DNA of 64,000 nucleotides from Oreohelix idahoensis (lineage: Eukaryota; Mollusca; Gastropoda; Stylommatophora; Oreohelicidae): NCBI GenBank assembly GCA_024509875.1, contig JAMPIV010019833.1, positions 5,001 to 69,000 of the forward strand, given 5' to 3'. A model generated the notes under the pieces. The model saw only the letters and a program-made list of their open reading frames with translations. It searched no databases and had not been told where the DNA came from. A program made the translations under genes and the position numbers. Shown here one piece after another: positions 1 through 13,040 of this stretch. Numbering within the stretch: the stretch's first letter is position 1; each line of letters starts with the position of its first letter.

Positions 1-867
1 TTTTTTTAAGGTATTTAAAGAAATGGGAAAATCACAAAGCTTTCAAAATAATGTTGTGGATTACTTAAACAACAATAAGGGCATTATCATCAACAGCAAC
101 AACAACATTAACGAAAAAAAGACATAACAAAACACAACAACACTGAATTTAGAATTTGTCAGAATAAAAAATGTCATACTAAAAGTTGCTGAAATTTTAA
201 CCATGAAGCAAATGATGTGCCTACATTTTATGTTCACTGTTTGAACAGAACAGTTTGATAAAATTCGTTAAAATACTGACACATATCATTATTTCATGGT
301 TATTGTGACAAAACGTCTGTTCAGTGGTAGAGGACGGCACACACCAGACAAAAGTTCACGTCCAAACCTGAATATTTGATGCAATATCGTAGGTGATGGG
401 GTATGTGACAAAACGTCTGAAGGTGTTCTTTTGGTGGCTCTTTCACACCTTTAGCCACTCCGGCAGTATCTCTTCTTTTCTTAATTTTTCTCGTTCTACC
501 CTTAAATCGCTTTTATTTGGCATACATTTTGCACTTTTCATTCATTATTTTGCTCCTTATGCTGGACCTAGTAGGGTGAAGTCTATAAGACCCCGCTCCA
601 CTACGGAATTATCTGCTATGAGACTATCTTTATCTTTTACATTGTGCTCTGAAGCCGATCCCAGACTGTTTACATTACGCCATGTGAATCATCGTCTGAC
701 CAGGTAATTAGACCGGTCAGCGAATGTACGCTTATCAATTCAATGAGTCTGACCACCCTTTGAAACGTGTTGGTCCAACACAGGTAAAAAGCTGATGACG
801 GTGTTTACACAAGACGGTATAGCGCACGAACACGCAAAGAAAGCCGTCTGAAGGATAGGTGATAATT
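1..867. other. No gene seen; AT-rich DNA with one short repeat
   Basis: I see no protein family, RNA gene or element ends here apart from the repeat piece listed at 556-630. The short string GTGACAAAACGTCTG occurs twice, near 304 and 405, which could be a small local duplication. The 104-codon open frame at 393-707 has no recognisable motif and overlaps the repeat, so it is not called as a gene. Confidence 0.5.
556..630 (+). repeat. Fragment of a dispersed repeat
   Basis: The stretch GCTGGACCTAGTA followed by GGTGAAGTCTATAA and a CCACTACGG-like string recurs at about 16,870-16,920 and, more diverged, at 17,305-17,375. The three places share word order and spacing, so this is a piece of an interspersed family. 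Its ends and class cannot be set from this window. Confidence 0.55.
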
Positions 868-881
868 AGATTATCGCATTC

Positions 882-1184
882 CAAGACGCATCAAAAGTGA
901 GGAATGCAGTAAGCGACCCATAGCTTGACTGCCTGTGTCAGGGTCAGCGAACCAGAGCTGACCAAGACCCTACTCCACATCCACGTGGTGGTCCTGGAAA
1001 CAGGCTGCATCACTGCAGTCTGGCTGAGGAGTAAGGATCGAAAAGGGAAGGCCAACCCGGTCTAAAAAAATGCCGTGCGGAAGTCGGATGTGTCGACCGA
1101 AAGGCGCAAATACCGCAGCTTCGCTGTAAACGGAAACAACGCAACCAGCGTCCTTTTCAGGACGAACGAGGACGAAGAAGAAGA
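882..1184 (+). mobile_element. SINE-like retroposon with GAA tail and 14-bp target duplication
   Basis: A 303-bp unit ends in GACGAAGAAGAAGA and is flanked by perfect copies of AGATTATCGCATTC at 868-881 and 1185-1198. A second copy of the same unit, in opposite orientation, lies at 44,741-45,053 with its own target duplication. Exact flanking repeats plus a simple 3' tail mark target-primed reverse transcription by a LINE. I see no clear A and B boxes, so it could be either a SINE or the 3' end of a longer LINE. No coding capacity is visible. Confidence 0.82.
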
Positions 1185-1198
1185 AGATTATCGCATTC

Positions 1199-4087
1199 TC
1201 TGGCCCCTGTCGATATCATTAACACAGATAATTTGTCTGGGTAAACAATCTTGACGAAAGGCATTTAGACAGGTAATCAGTTCACACATTTGTTTGTGAG
1301 AGTGCACAAGATGCCGGCGGAAATATTACCGCATGATTTGAAAGAGGTCACGAGTTGGAATATTAAATGTAATATTTTAAAACACGTGGGGGGATATCTT
1401 GAAATTAGACACTCCAACCCAGTTCTAAAGAGATTCGATTGGTTTGATTTGAGGGCCGGAATAAACAATGAATTTCACTGGTAAATTCGACGGAAACACA
1501 ATTTGTGATTTGAAGTGAGAAGTGGGACATATAATCTAGCGAAATCAGAGACACAGAACTCATAGACTGCACCCATCTTCAATCGAACAACTCCCAGAAG
1601 CCAGTGAGATATCGGACTTAGAATTCCTATATTATAAGTGACAGATCGAAGTATTTGGGAAACTTAAAACGTTAAAAAGTAAGCCCGCCTTTATAAATAC
1701 AAAACTCTGAAAAACTTCAGCGACCAGGACTTTAAATATTAGGACTGAATACCTAAGGAATCGGATCACCCGTCATAAGAGAAACTTTCCCAGACCAAGT
1801 GTTTTGCAGATTCACCCGTCATAAAAGGGATTCGAAATTTCCAGACCAAGTGATTCGAGAGCATATAACCTAAACTGCTCGTGTCCGTTCTAAACTGTGC
1901 GAGGAGATTTTGTATTCCCAAAACTTTGGGTAAGTGTAACAATTATTTTACAAATGTGAATTTGACATGTTTTTCTTGCTAAGTGGTTATATATGAGGCT
2001 GGCAACCTCAACATACGAAAATAGTATATTCATAAACCACTACAGCAAGCGCTGGTGATTTCTTCTGGCTAATCGTGCGGAAAACCGACATCAGAGGTGA
2101 CCCTAGACTTCGAGTGGAGCAGTGATGACTGATGATTACATCATATGTGCATAAGTGTATAATATTTTGTGAGATATATGCACTTTGTTAATTGTAACTC
2201 AGGCTCCTCATTATTCGCGCCGTCCAGACACATTTTCCCAGTTTAATACCCGGAAGAATATTGGTGATTTTTAATCATCTTTCCTGAGCTACCTTGTGTA
2301 CCCAAGGATTTAATTCTTCTGAGAGATTAACATTGGTGGGTGGACTGCGAGAATGCGCCAGTTAATTGGCAGCCCACAAATGTACTTAGCAGAGGCATTT
2401 ATTTTTCTATGTTGTCTAAAAAGTTAGTTGTGAGTGAAAAGCCAGGGAATCCACACTAACCGCCTAAATCGGACACGTTGTGTGAAGAAGTGTCCTCATC
2501 ACCAAGAAGTGACGAAAACCACAGCCGCAGGACCCCCTTATATCAGTTAAGTGCTTATAAAAAGGCACCAGCAACCGGACATAATTTTCTGAACTATATC
2601 CTCACCATAAATCTCAGTGAAGAGAAAATTTGATTCCAAATAAAATTCACAAGCATTTCATTTATTTTAAACTGTTAATACTAATTGATTATTAAATTTG
2701 TTACCTGTTGTTTTAAAACGGGCTAAACCATTGCTACAAGATAATTCAGAAGTCAAGAACCATGCGGTATAGAGCTGAGCAATGGTTAACTTATATCTGT
2801 CTGTCGCCTTTTGTGAAGGATTTATCTTCTGAACTTTCTTGTGAAAACTCCCTTAGGATAGAAGTTTCATTACACTTCCATCTACATCTCTGCCAAGAGT
2901 AATCTTGTGCGAAGGTAGCCACCTTCGACGACCCATTTTAGACACTCTTGAGTTTTGGCCACTGTTGGACCACTACTGCAAAGCAGGGGAGGCAATCTGT
3001 GACAATTATGATAATATCGGAAGTAATATTAGTGGCCTCTTCAATTAATGTAGGAGTAATGGTAATAAAAGTAAATTTATAATTAAAAAAAAAAAAAAGC
3101 AGTAGTGTTAAAAATTCACTACCTTGGTTCACATGTGTGTCATAGAAAGCATACTTCTTTTCAGTTTCATTAACTAAATTATTGTCACATTGTTTATTCC
3201 TTGATTTTATCGACATTCAAATATGCTAATTTTCTTAGTGTCCTGTTTAATTCCCAGCAACTTGCAATCTTTTGAAGGCGCGACTTCAATAAATTACTGA
3301 AAAGCCTCGCGCATTGCGGGACGGAAACTGAATCGCACGCCCATTGAAATAACGCGCATTTCTTTGCGTTTCTGCCTGGCGGGTAGAAATATTCATGCAT
3401 TTGTCTTCTTTTTTTTTTTTTGGGGGGGGGGGGGGGGGGGAGGAGAGATACGAAATTTCAGGAGTTTTCCCAATTTATATTTTGGTTAAATATGAATAAG
3501 TATCTCCATCTTATATTTATATTTAACAGTAGGTAATTAATCCAGTTCGTTACATTTACAGTAACGCAGCCGATTTAATCGCCCAAGCCGATAAACCTTT
3601 AAATAATGATTCTGAGACGGAGTAAAAGACGGCTTACCTTGAATTTTTTGTTGTGTATTATTTAATACGTACCAAGGCAACATTTTAAATTATATCTGTA
3701 CAAAACATGCTGTCATGACACAGCTGTTAATTAATTAGTCATATTTCAGCCCAATGGCTTTTTTTTCACTTCTACCGTGTTATTTACACTGGGGATTGTA
3801 GAACAAGTACTGTCCCGTAGCGCTTTGAGTGCCTAGCACTCGATGATGTTAGTAAAATGCTCCTTCCTTCGAGGCCAGATAAGTAGAACACCTTGTACGG
3901 AGAAGCGAAACAACTTGCGAAGGCATGCAGATATCACTACATGGCATTGGGCCGAAGGGCGAGAACCCAAGTCCAGTACTAGTGTCTTTACCCACATCTT
4001 GCACACGGGACCTCCTATTTTTTCGCCCTTATCCGAGAAGGCTATGGATCTCATCTCATTATCCAGGAGACCCGGGGGGGGGGGAAG
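1199..4087. other. No gene seen; homopolymer runs
   Basis: No recognisable coding sequence or element ends. The notable features are an A14 run near 3086 and a T-run directly followed by about 20 G at 3408-3440. A G-run near 4074-4083 is followed by a short GA stretch. Short open frames here lack any motif. Confidence 0.5.
3408..3440 (+). repeat. Poly-T / poly-G compound homopolymer tract
   Basis: About 13 T are followed directly by about 20 G, then a GA-rich run. The length is likely unstable in sequencing and in the genome. Confidence 0.9.
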
Positions 4088-4093
4088 AGAGAG

Positions 4094-4571
<478 letters not shown>

Positions 4572-4861
4572 CGAACGAACGAACTTTATTTTCAAAGGGT
4601 TTAGAATTGGTCACGCAGGCCCGTCTAACATTCTGCCCTTCCTTTCTCTCTTCTTCCATAGTTAATCTATTTATTCTCACACGTATCCTAAATGTTACTT
4701 AAATAATAAAATAACAAGAAAGTACAATAAAATAAAATCCCAACATTGTAACAGTACAATAACAGTTACACAAATTTACAGATGCGTATCATAATTTATA
4801 CTAAACAGGACAAAATTAACTTTAAAACCTACATATGATGTTATGTAATAATAATAATAAT

Positions 4862-4912
4862 AGCCCCTTCAGTCATAACTGACTATGGGAATGCGCCCCT
4901 GAGGTGACAGCG
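4862..4912 (-). mobile_element. 50-bp LINE 3' end fragment inside the larger LINE's 3' UTR
   Basis: The segment AGCCCCTTCAGTCATAACTG and the bases after it are the same as the 3' end of the RTE-like fragment at 41,998-42,050. A short run of TAA repeats sits where the tail would be. It is a severely 5'-truncated insertion of that family into the 3' UTR of the surrounding element. Confidence 0.75.
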
Positions 4913-4936
4913 TAATTATTTAAGAACATAACGAAA

Positions 4937-7768
4937 TTAGGGTGGCATATAATCTGCACTCATGATGTATTTGAAAAGTCTGTGATTGAATGAATATGGA
5001 CTAAGAGTATTTTTTAAGTCGTGTGGAAAAGTATTCCACAGATGAGCAGCAGAAAAAGCTAAACTTTTCTTGAATAAGTCGAGCCTAGGCTTGGGCATGT
5101 GTAATTTATTTAAGCGTTGACTGCGTCTTCCGCTGTATTTGAAAATAGGCCACAGATACGTTGGAGCATTCTGTGACAAGATTTTTGTGAATAAATTTGG
5201 CTTTGTTGAAGAGAAGGCGCTTTCTTAGTGGTAATATGTTAAGATATGTATATGCGTCTACACACTGTGTGAGGTTTTTGTCTGAAATTAGGCGCACTGC
5301 ACGTTTTTGTAATGAAAAGAGTCTTTTAGTGTTGGACATGGTGCAGCCATCCCAAATTGTGGAACAATAGTCTAGATGTGTTTGTATCTGGGATGTATAG
5401 AACATTTTTCGTGTCTCCTCATCTAGGAAATGTTTGATTTTAGCTAACTGGTAAACTTTTTTGTGCCGTTTGTTTGGTCAGTGCTTGTACATGCGAATTC
5501 CAACTTAAATGTTGGTCAATTATGAGTCCTAGTGTTTTATATTCATTTACATTTTCAATTAAAGAGGTTCCAATGTAGAGCTGAAGTGTTGTTTTCGGCG
5601 AGTTTTGTAATTTTTGTCTAGTTGATATTATCATACATTTTGTTTTAGTGATATTTATTTGCATGCAGTTTTCATTGCTCCACTTAATAAGATTGTCTGT
5701 GTCGCTTTGTAATAATATTTCTAGCGTGTTGCAACTTTTATCACTAATATAAATGGTACAGTCATCGGCAAATAGGTCGCAGGATGAGTGCTCGATGTGT
5801 AGTGGAAGGTCATTTATGTAAATGGAAAAAAGTAGAGGGCCGAGAATAGAACCCTGAGGAACACCAGTGTCAATAATAGTTGGGCTTGACAAGGAGTTAT
5901 TGTACCACACTACTTGCTGTCTGTCGGACAGGAATGATTTAAGTAATGTCACTAGTTTAAAGTTAACTTTCATTGTTTCTAATTTTCTTATTAAAACAGC
6001 GTGATCTAACATATCAAATGCTTTCCTAAAGTCTACAAAGATTGCTCCACATATGTTATCGTTATTTATGTTTAGGTGCAAGTTGTCTATCATCTTAGTT
6101 AGAGCTGTGTGGCATGAATGCTTTTGTCGAAACCCTGACTGACTGTCAATTAGCAAGTCATTGCTAACTAGGTAATGTAGTGTTGCTTTATGTATGTGTT
6201 TTTCTAGTGGTTTAGAAAGCGATGATAAAAGAGAAATAGGTCTATAGTTACCAAGATTACTGTTATCTGACGAGCCAGGTTTGAAGAGAGGATATACTTT
6301 GGCAATCTTAAAGGCTGAAGGAAAATAACTTTTAGCAATACATTGATTATATATAAAAGTTAGTGAATCACTAATAGCTGGTGCGGCGTAACGCAGTATT
6401 CGATTACTAATTCCGTCAAGCCCTGATGAGCTATTATCCTTAAGGCCAATAAGATAGTTATACACTTCATTAACTGTCATAAAAGGAATGTCGGGTGGAA
6501 CTGAGTTTGTACATTTGTTTTTACAGAATGCTGAAAGTTTGTCTAAGTCACTACAGGAAGGTGGTATTGTGGATTTCAGACCGTTTATTTCTGCTTGAAA
6601 GTGATTGCTGAAGTCGGTGCAAGTAAATGAAGTGTTGGAAAAGAATGAGTCTGGTGCATTACGTTTTTTCGCTAAGGTGTTAATTGCCTTCCATATTTCC
6701 TTACTATTTGATTTGTTCTGAACTATATTTCTAAAACGATTTTTCTTTTCTTTCCGAATTAAATATTGAACTTTGTTCCTGTATACCCTGTATGTGTTGA
6801 GGTCCTTATTTTTGTGCGCTTGATCTCTCTGCCTCATAGCCTCCAACACTTCCTGCGTGATCCACGGAGATTTTAATTGTCGTTTGACGCGAATTTCCTT
6901 AGCTGGTACGTGCGTGTCAAAAACATTATAAAAAATTTTTGTCCAGTATTCAATAGCGTCATCCGGATCAGGAAGTTGGTAAACACGGGCGAGAGGTGCA
7001 GTTAGCAAGTCATTTAAAAATAATTCCTTACTGAAATGTTTGAAACTTCTAAATTTGATACTTACATGTTTATTTTTCGGAACTTTACATTTATTCTTTG
7101 ACCATGTACAGCATACTGGATAGTGGTCACTCACTGCAATATTAGGGACAGAGCATTCTATGATGTTTTCTGGGCAAGTTACGTAGATGTGGTCGATTAG
7201 TGTGGTTGATGCTTGTGTTACTCTTGTAGGCTGGTTAACTATTTGTTTTAAGTTGTACGATAATATTATATTTTTCCATGTTAGATTTGAATTGTGTATA
7301 TCGATGTTGAAATCACCAAGAAGAACAACCTCCTTGACTGTGGCAAATACATTGTCCATCATTATGGTGAAATCTTCGTACCATATAGGTCCTGCACTAG
7401 GATTTCGATAAAGATATCCCACCAGAAATGGGCCCTGATTCGGTAGCTTTATTTCCAACCATACACATTCTATCTCTGCTGTCTCTAAGTCGTTTCTGCG
7501 GCGAAAATTAAGGGAAGTGGAAATATAAACTGTTATACCTGTCTCTTGTTTTTTGCTTGCGTCTCGCCGAATAGTTTTAAAACCATTTAACGCAATGTCA
7601 TCGTCTGTTATTCTGTCTGTTTAGGCGACTTTCTGAAAGTCCAAAAATGTGAAAATTATTACTTAGAATGTATGTAAGTTCGGGGAGTTTACCTAGAAGA
7701 TGGTAAATATTCAGATGACCAAGTCGTAGACCATCCTTGTGAAGCCACGGTACATAATTACCAGCCAT
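4937..7768 (-). pseudogene. LINE ORF2: endonuclease and reverse transcriptase, frameshifted
   Basis: ORF2 would make the protein that nicks the target and copies the element RNA there. The ATG at 7768 opens the endonuclease domain (GLRLGHLNIYHLL, then GLSES). A frameshift near 7618 precedes the long open frame 7458-5440. That frame holds the rest of the endonuclease (LLGDFNID, SDHYPV) and the RT core (PISLLS, GVPQGSILGPLLF, catalytic FADD). Further frameshifts near 5440 and 5150 split the C-terminal region, which ends at about 4937. Length, about 940 codons in total, is normal for this group. It sits 580 nt downstream of ORF1. The broken frame argues against activity. Confidence 0.9.
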
Positions 7769-8352
7769 GCTTGTATAGTAAAAAGAAAGATATATTTTTA
7801 AAAAAAATATAAAAAAATATAATAAAAAAATACAAGTTAAAAAACAGTTAGGCTATGCACACAAAAAGCGCAAAATATTTTTACGAATTAATACTTCACC
7901 AAGGAAGTGGAATTCAAGAAATGAGAAATTGCAGAAAATACAATATTAAAATAATTAATACAACTAATAAAAAAACAATTTCAACTGAGTATATGAAAAT
8001 TGTCACAAAACAATCAGGCATACAACATATCACACCAGAACTGCTCAACACAACAAAGTGAAGTTAAACGAGAGATGGAAGAAATTAATAATAGTCACAA
8101 GTCAGACAAGTTAAGTATACAACACTTCACACCTTAACACCGAAAATTCTAACAAATTGAAGCTACGCGTGATAATAAGAAATTTAAATTGTAACGAAAT
8201 AAGTAATCAAAGAAATTTTTTTTTAGAGGATATTAACCGATAAACTATTAAAAGTTCTGATTATTACCGTTGTATTAAAAAAAAATCAACAAATGTTCAA
8301 ATGGAGTGAAGGCTGTAGTAACAGAGATTTAGTGAAGCAAAGTGTTTGTTCG
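7769..8352 (-). other. Inter-ORF spacer of the LINE
   Basis: About 580 nt of very AT-rich sequence between ORF1 and ORF2, with A-runs near 7800-7840. No coding signal is seen. Such a spacer is longer than in many two-ORF LINEs. Confidence 0.6.
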
Positions 8353-10608
8353 TCAATAACTGACGTCTCTGCCGGGCATATAATAGGGATGACTTTGGGC
8401 AGACATCATTAATGCTTGTCTAAGTGACGCAGGGCTGAATTGCATCAGATAGACAAGTTCAGGGTTCCACTGAGGACGATAATAAGAACTAGGGGAGGAA
8501 GCATGGTGATCTCTGATTTCTTCCGTCCTTGTTGTAGTGTTGGTAGGAGTACTCTGCGCCTGGGACATTGGAATACTGTTGGTAGAGGTACCTGAGTGGG
8601 GCTGCTTTGTGACTAATGGGGGAAACATGGTATCATAAGATTCGGCTTCCTGATTGAAAGTGGCGTTGTGATAGCTGGAAGGCTGCCTGCTTGCAATAGG
8701 TGTGCTTCTTTGAGGGGTAGGTGGGGTTTGTGATGCGTTGTAATTATATGTTGATGTCTCAGTAGATTTCGTTGCATTCTCTATATGGGTTGAGCTGTCT
8801 TGTTGTGTCCTTTCTGGATATTTTATGTTTTTGGCCAGGATACTGCTTCCCAGTGTGGATGTGTGAATTTGATCTCTGTAGAGTCGTTTCTTAGGTGCTC
8901 CTGAGTTAGATGTAAAGAATGGAGTATTGTTGATGAAGCCAAGGCCGTTTTGTTTACAATAGTTCTGTAGTTTTGTGTTGTAAGTGTCCGCTGTGCGACG
9001 CTGAAACCCATAGCATGGTGGTATGATTGATGAAATAAAGATGGAGGCTTTGGGAAATTTTTGTTTTATTGTAGCCACCAATCCTGAGGGGTTTGGCTCT
9101 GCTCATTCATGATATCATTAATTCCTACGTGTAGTGTTGTTTTTGTTATCTTGTGATTAATATCGAACTTATTAATTATGTCCAGTAGTCTTTTAATACC
9201 AGCCCCCGGCACTGTCATAACTGAAACGATGTCTTCTCTTGTAGTGGACATTCTTTCACAATAAATACCCTTCAAGAGGGAGTCACCAATTACAATATGT
9301 GTAACGTCACTACGTATTTCTTCACTTTGTTTTCTATTAGATTGATGCTGCTGCCTTTTGTGGTGTTCTTTTTGTGGACTGTTGTGATGGCTCTGAGATT
9401 TGTGAATTTGGTTTTCGGGCACTGGAACGTTGTCTGGTAGGGATGCTGATACCTGCTCATTTTCTGTTGAACAATCCTCAAGAACTTGAAATCTGTTGGT
9501 AATTTTGACTCCAATGGGATATGTTGTGTTTGTGAGTGTCTCTTCGTGTTTTTTGTGTACAGTTTGGTGGTGACCTTTTTGCTGATTTGGCGTATTTTTA
9601 TGTATGGATTCTTCGCAATCTTCTACTATTGTTTGAGGATGATCTGGTTGTCTTATCTTATAGAGTGAGAAGTCTCTCTGCAGTTTTTCGATGATGTCCT
9701 TCATGCTAGAATTGTCTTCCCTCAGAGATACTATCTCCCTTTTAAGAAGTTCGTTTTCGGCCTTGAGCGATGTCTGTATACTAGACATGAGATCACCAAT
9801 TAAACTTCGTAGCGTGTCCTCCATATTTTGCATTAGCTCCTGGCAGCACGACACAGGTAACTTCGTGGTGTCTTCTTTTTGTTGCTCAAGAGATACAGTT
9901 TCAGCTTTTCGTATATTTTCATGGTCCATGGGGTATTCGATGGCCAACATAGGTTTAGAAATTGTAGGGGTGTCTGTTATTGTATCCAATACTGCAGAAG
10001 GTAGAATTTCTGATTCACTGTGAGACATTGGGTTGCAGCTGATGTTGAGAATGTCGTTGTCGGTAGTAAAGTCACTTATGCCTGGAATCATTGAGTCTAC
10101 TGCCAAGTGGGGCATAGAAACAGCGGAGTCCATTTTAGTGTTTTCTAACTCAACATCAGTTACAATTTTTGCAGATTCTTTTAATTCTTCAAATTCTGTT
10201 TCTAGCCATGATTCGATAGCTGCGGCAGTCCCCTGGGTCATAATTTTGTTCTTAGTGTGATAAAGGTGAATTTTGAGAAGTGGTGTTGTTATAACGTCTT
10301 CTACTAGTGCACCATTTATGTCTGTTCTTGACTCTACAAGTCCTGTTTCGTAGAATTTAATGACAATGAAACGAAATGCCTCGTACTGAAAGGTGTTCTG
10401 GAATGTTATAGTTACACATTTTCCATGACTTGATAGCTTCAAGGTTATACCGGACCCTGTTCTACAACCTTTAAGTTTTAGGTGAATAGCCCTCTCTTTG
10501 TTCAAAGCATAGTTCTTTATGGTCGTTGGTCTTAAACGAGCGTCCCTGGGGCCCACTGTTAGCTGCGAACTAACACCTTCTTCCAAGCATGACATTGTTA
10601 CATTCCAC

Positions 10609-10640
<32 letters not shown>
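8353..10640 (-). pseudogene. LINE ORF1: coiled coil plus SGNH esterase-like domain
   Basis: ORF1 of the LINE, split near 9070 where two frames overlap by 16 nt. The N-terminal part has no clear family. A predicted coiled coil follows at about 10,000-9,660 (LKAENELLKREIVSLRED region). Next comes an SGNH hydrolase-like domain with block I GDSLLKGI, a GAGI block, block III HVGINDI and a C-terminal DQIHTSTLG with the Asp/His pair. A low-complexity Ser/Thr/Gln-rich tail ends it. Esterase domains are known in ORF1 of CR1/L2-group elements, where the role is unclear. The true start is probably the Met after the CT repeat (MSCLEEG), not the upstream Met that would translate the repeat as Ser-Leu. Confidence 0.85.

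Positions 10641-10658
<18 letters not shown>
10611..10658. repeat. GA dinucleotide microsatellite
   Basis: About 24 GA units. On the minus strand it reads as CT and gives spurious Ser-Leu repeats in the overlapping open frames. Confidence 0.95.
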
Positions 10659-10660
<2 letters not shown>

Positions 10661-10788
10661 ATGACATCATTAGGACCAATGGTTCTGAAAAAGATTTTCC
10701 ATAAATCAAATTCCCTCAACTGGGAATCGAACCCGGTACCTGTGGAACTCGAGGCGGACGCCATACCTCTTAGCCACTCCGATCCCTA
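10659..10788 (-). mobile_element. tRNA-derived SINE head
   Basis: On the minus strand a tRNA-like block begins near 10,786 (GGATCGGAGTGGCTAAGAGG). It contains an A box (TGGCTAAGAGG) and a perfect B box (GGTTCGATTCC), spaced as in a tRNA gene, followed by an unrelated body running into the CT repeat. The acceptor ends do not pair, so it is a SINE promoter region and not a working tRNA gene. These boxes would recruit TFIIIC for RNA polymerase III. Confidence 0.75.
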
Positions 10789-11489
10789 AGCTGTTTATAA
10801 TGTGGCCACCAATTGACATTTCTGTCATGCGATTGAACTGGTCAGGTGACCTCACGCATTTCTGCCTAACACTATGTGTATTACTTCGACATGCCTATTT
10901 GGCTGTCAATTCTTACAACTGCTGTTCGTTGCCAGTACCTGTTTTTATTTTTCTGTCCTCAGATCCTTCTTTGCGCTGGCTAATATGTTAATAATTTCTT
11001 ACATTTCACTTTATCAAATGCCTGAGTGTAGTCTATAAAGCACAAGTATAACTCTGTTTTTACTTCTATAGCTCTGTATTACACGTTTAATGATATTCAG
11101 GAAAACAACTTTAGCCTTCACCAGATGTTCTGCGCAGGAAGAATAATTTAAGTGCCCACGGAGCCCACAACGAGGACGCACTCTCATAAAAATTACCCCT
11201 GGGACAAATAAGCGAGAAAATCAGTCCTGCTGAAATAAATGTGCTAGCTCCCTGGATATTTCAACTACTAGAGTTAATGGTTCTGGAGACCGGGAAATTA
11301 CACTTTTCCTTCCGACTTTCTGTTCAGTAATTCGTTTAGTCTTCTTTCTATCAATTGTGAAAGACATTTCGACAGATTTTGCTATCCAAAAGTCTTTCTG
11401 CAGTTTTTCAATCTATCTCCACAGACACAAATCTTTGATAGTTTTTCTCTCAATCTTGATTGATAGTCGTACTGTCTATGGTATTGACC
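10789..11489. other. No gene seen
   Basis: Unassigned sequence. Short open frames have no motif, and I recognise no element ends. Confidence 0.45.
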
Positions 11490-11660
11490 ACGGATGTGGA
11501 GTCGGCCCAAACAAATTGTCCAACTCCGACTCCTGAATTTTTTTGAAGGCTGATTCAGATTCCCGACTCCGACTACAGTTTTTTACTAATCGTACGGCAT
11601 AAAATTCGAAATCAGAGTCCGGACATTTTTAAACCGACACCAACTTCACACAAACACACA
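11490..11660. repeat. CCGACTCC-rich dispersed repeat
   Basis: The block opens GTGGAGTCGG and contains repeated CCGACTCC/GGAGTCGG words. It closes in a CA-rich run at 11,645-11,672. A second copy with the same order of words lies at 43,868-44,010, where the first bases are CAGGGTTGTGGAGTCGG. Probably a non-autonomous DNA transposon remnant; its class is not settled. Confidence 0.6.
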
Positions 11661-11719
11661 CACACACACACCAACAACTCAACGTCTCTGACTTCACAGC
11701 TCTGGTTTTGACAGTTTAA

Positions 11720-12110
11720 AAAAAATAAAAAAAATTTAGTCTTGCAGTTTTTCTGTCAGTTTGTTAACAATTTAAAAAAAAAAAATTGCCTCGTTTTGGC
11801 GAGGCGCGTCCCTTTCAACTCCGTCGGTTATATTAGGGCGCATGTCCAAATATAAAAGACCTTCAGGTCTTGAAACATACTTAATTATTATTGTTAACAA
11901 TGTTTCTGTCAATCTTGTCTGGCAATTTTACTGTCAGCTTGTTAACAATTATCTGTCAGTTATACTTTTAACATGTCCATTTCAACATTTATCTCTATTA
12001 CATTGTATATACCAATGTTAACATTTTGCCTGCAACATTTGTCTAGCAATTTATCTGTATGTATGCTGTCTGTTTAACAAAACGTCTAGTCATTACAGCA
12101 TTTGTCTTGT
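11720..12110. repeat. Degenerate array with TTGTTAACAA palindromes
   Basis: Words like CTGTCAGTTTGTTAACAA and CTGTCAATCTTGTCT recur through the region. The perfect palindrome TTGTTAACAA occurs at about 11,761, 11,892 and 11,940. Units are irregular and eroded, so period and copy number are approximate. Confidence 0.45.
11789..11875 (+). repeat. Two-hairpin repeat, copy 1
   Basis: CCTCGTTTTGGCGAGG can fold as a 5-bp hairpin. It is followed by GGTTATATTAGGGCGCATGT and a second hairpin AAGACCTTCAGGTCTT. The same block is found at 16,509-16,582 with base changes that keep the stems. It is probably the end of a mobile element, with origin unknown. Confidence 0.6.
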
Positions 12111-13040
12111 ATCATTTATTAGATCTGTTCTTATTTTTCTCAGGTGAAGCATTGCAAATTTGTTTACTTATCTTCAAACAGTTCTGCGCTGCTTGTCTCT
12201 ACCTCTCCAGACCGATCAGTGTAATGTCTGTCTGTTGATAGCAGGGTTCCTCAACCTGTGGTCCACGGACCCCTTTGATTCTAGGGGGTCCGTGTACTTA
12301 AGGGCATATACACCCAGAAAAAGACAAAAAAGGTTATTTTTGATTTTCATATAATAATTGTGTTTTAAATATTTATAAGCCTTTTTACTTTGATATTCTT
12401 TTTGAATTATGTGTTTATCTGTAATAGTTTATGAGTTATCAATGTTCAAAGAGAATCAGATAAGTGTTTTAACATTTTCAAAACTAAACTTTAACGAAAA
12501 CAGGGCTTGCGATTCACAGTTCCGGTGATATTTTCTACAATTTTAAAGCTATAGCCTTCAAATTTTGCACACTTATAGCCCATGTTATCCTTTATGGCAT
12601 GAACCTCCACTTTTTTCTTACATGGTATAGAAACAGAGATATTGCTATACAAAGTTCTAAATTTGTGCTATTTAAAAGGGTCATATTGCAAGAGCCATAT
12701 CTACAAAACTCATTGGGGTAGACATTTTTGGGTGGTTCACGCCATAGGTAGGGATGTTATGCACATCATCTGCTGGTTTGGCATTCTTTGCGCCTTTTAT
12801 GTGAGTGAAATTCATTCCCAGGTGCACTGGGGGTTTTCCTTTCTTTTTTTTTCATCACTTCATGTTAATTAATTATTTTCACATAAAACATTAAAATTTA
12901 TAAAGTAAACTTTGTTCATCATAAAATATAATATCTCTTGTAACATGTGGCCAAATTTTATGTCAACAAGTTTGTTAGTTATTTTCCTGTTAATTTTTTA
13001 AAAAGATAACCCATTTCTGGGTGGGTGTTCCCCCTTAACC

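Larger units (their letters stand above)
4572..10660 (-). mobile_element. CR1/L2-type non-LTR retrotransposon, nearly full length
   Basis: A two-ORF LINE on the minus strand. ORF1 (about 10,640-8353) carries a coiled coil and an SGNH-type esterase. ORF2 (7768-4937) carries an APE endonuclease and a reverse transcriptase. A 365-nt 3' UTR ends in GTTC units. An esterase in ORF1 together with a short tandem 3' tail is known from the CR1/L2 group. The 5' end is unclear because a GA microsatellite and a tRNA-like SINE head follow at 10,611-10,788. Several frameshifts show that it is dead, but the decay is mild. Confidence 0.88.

Noticed and set aside
10570..10764. Ser-Leu repeat peptide frames near the LINE ORF1 start
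   Set aside because: Translation of the GA/CT microsatellite, not a protein domain.
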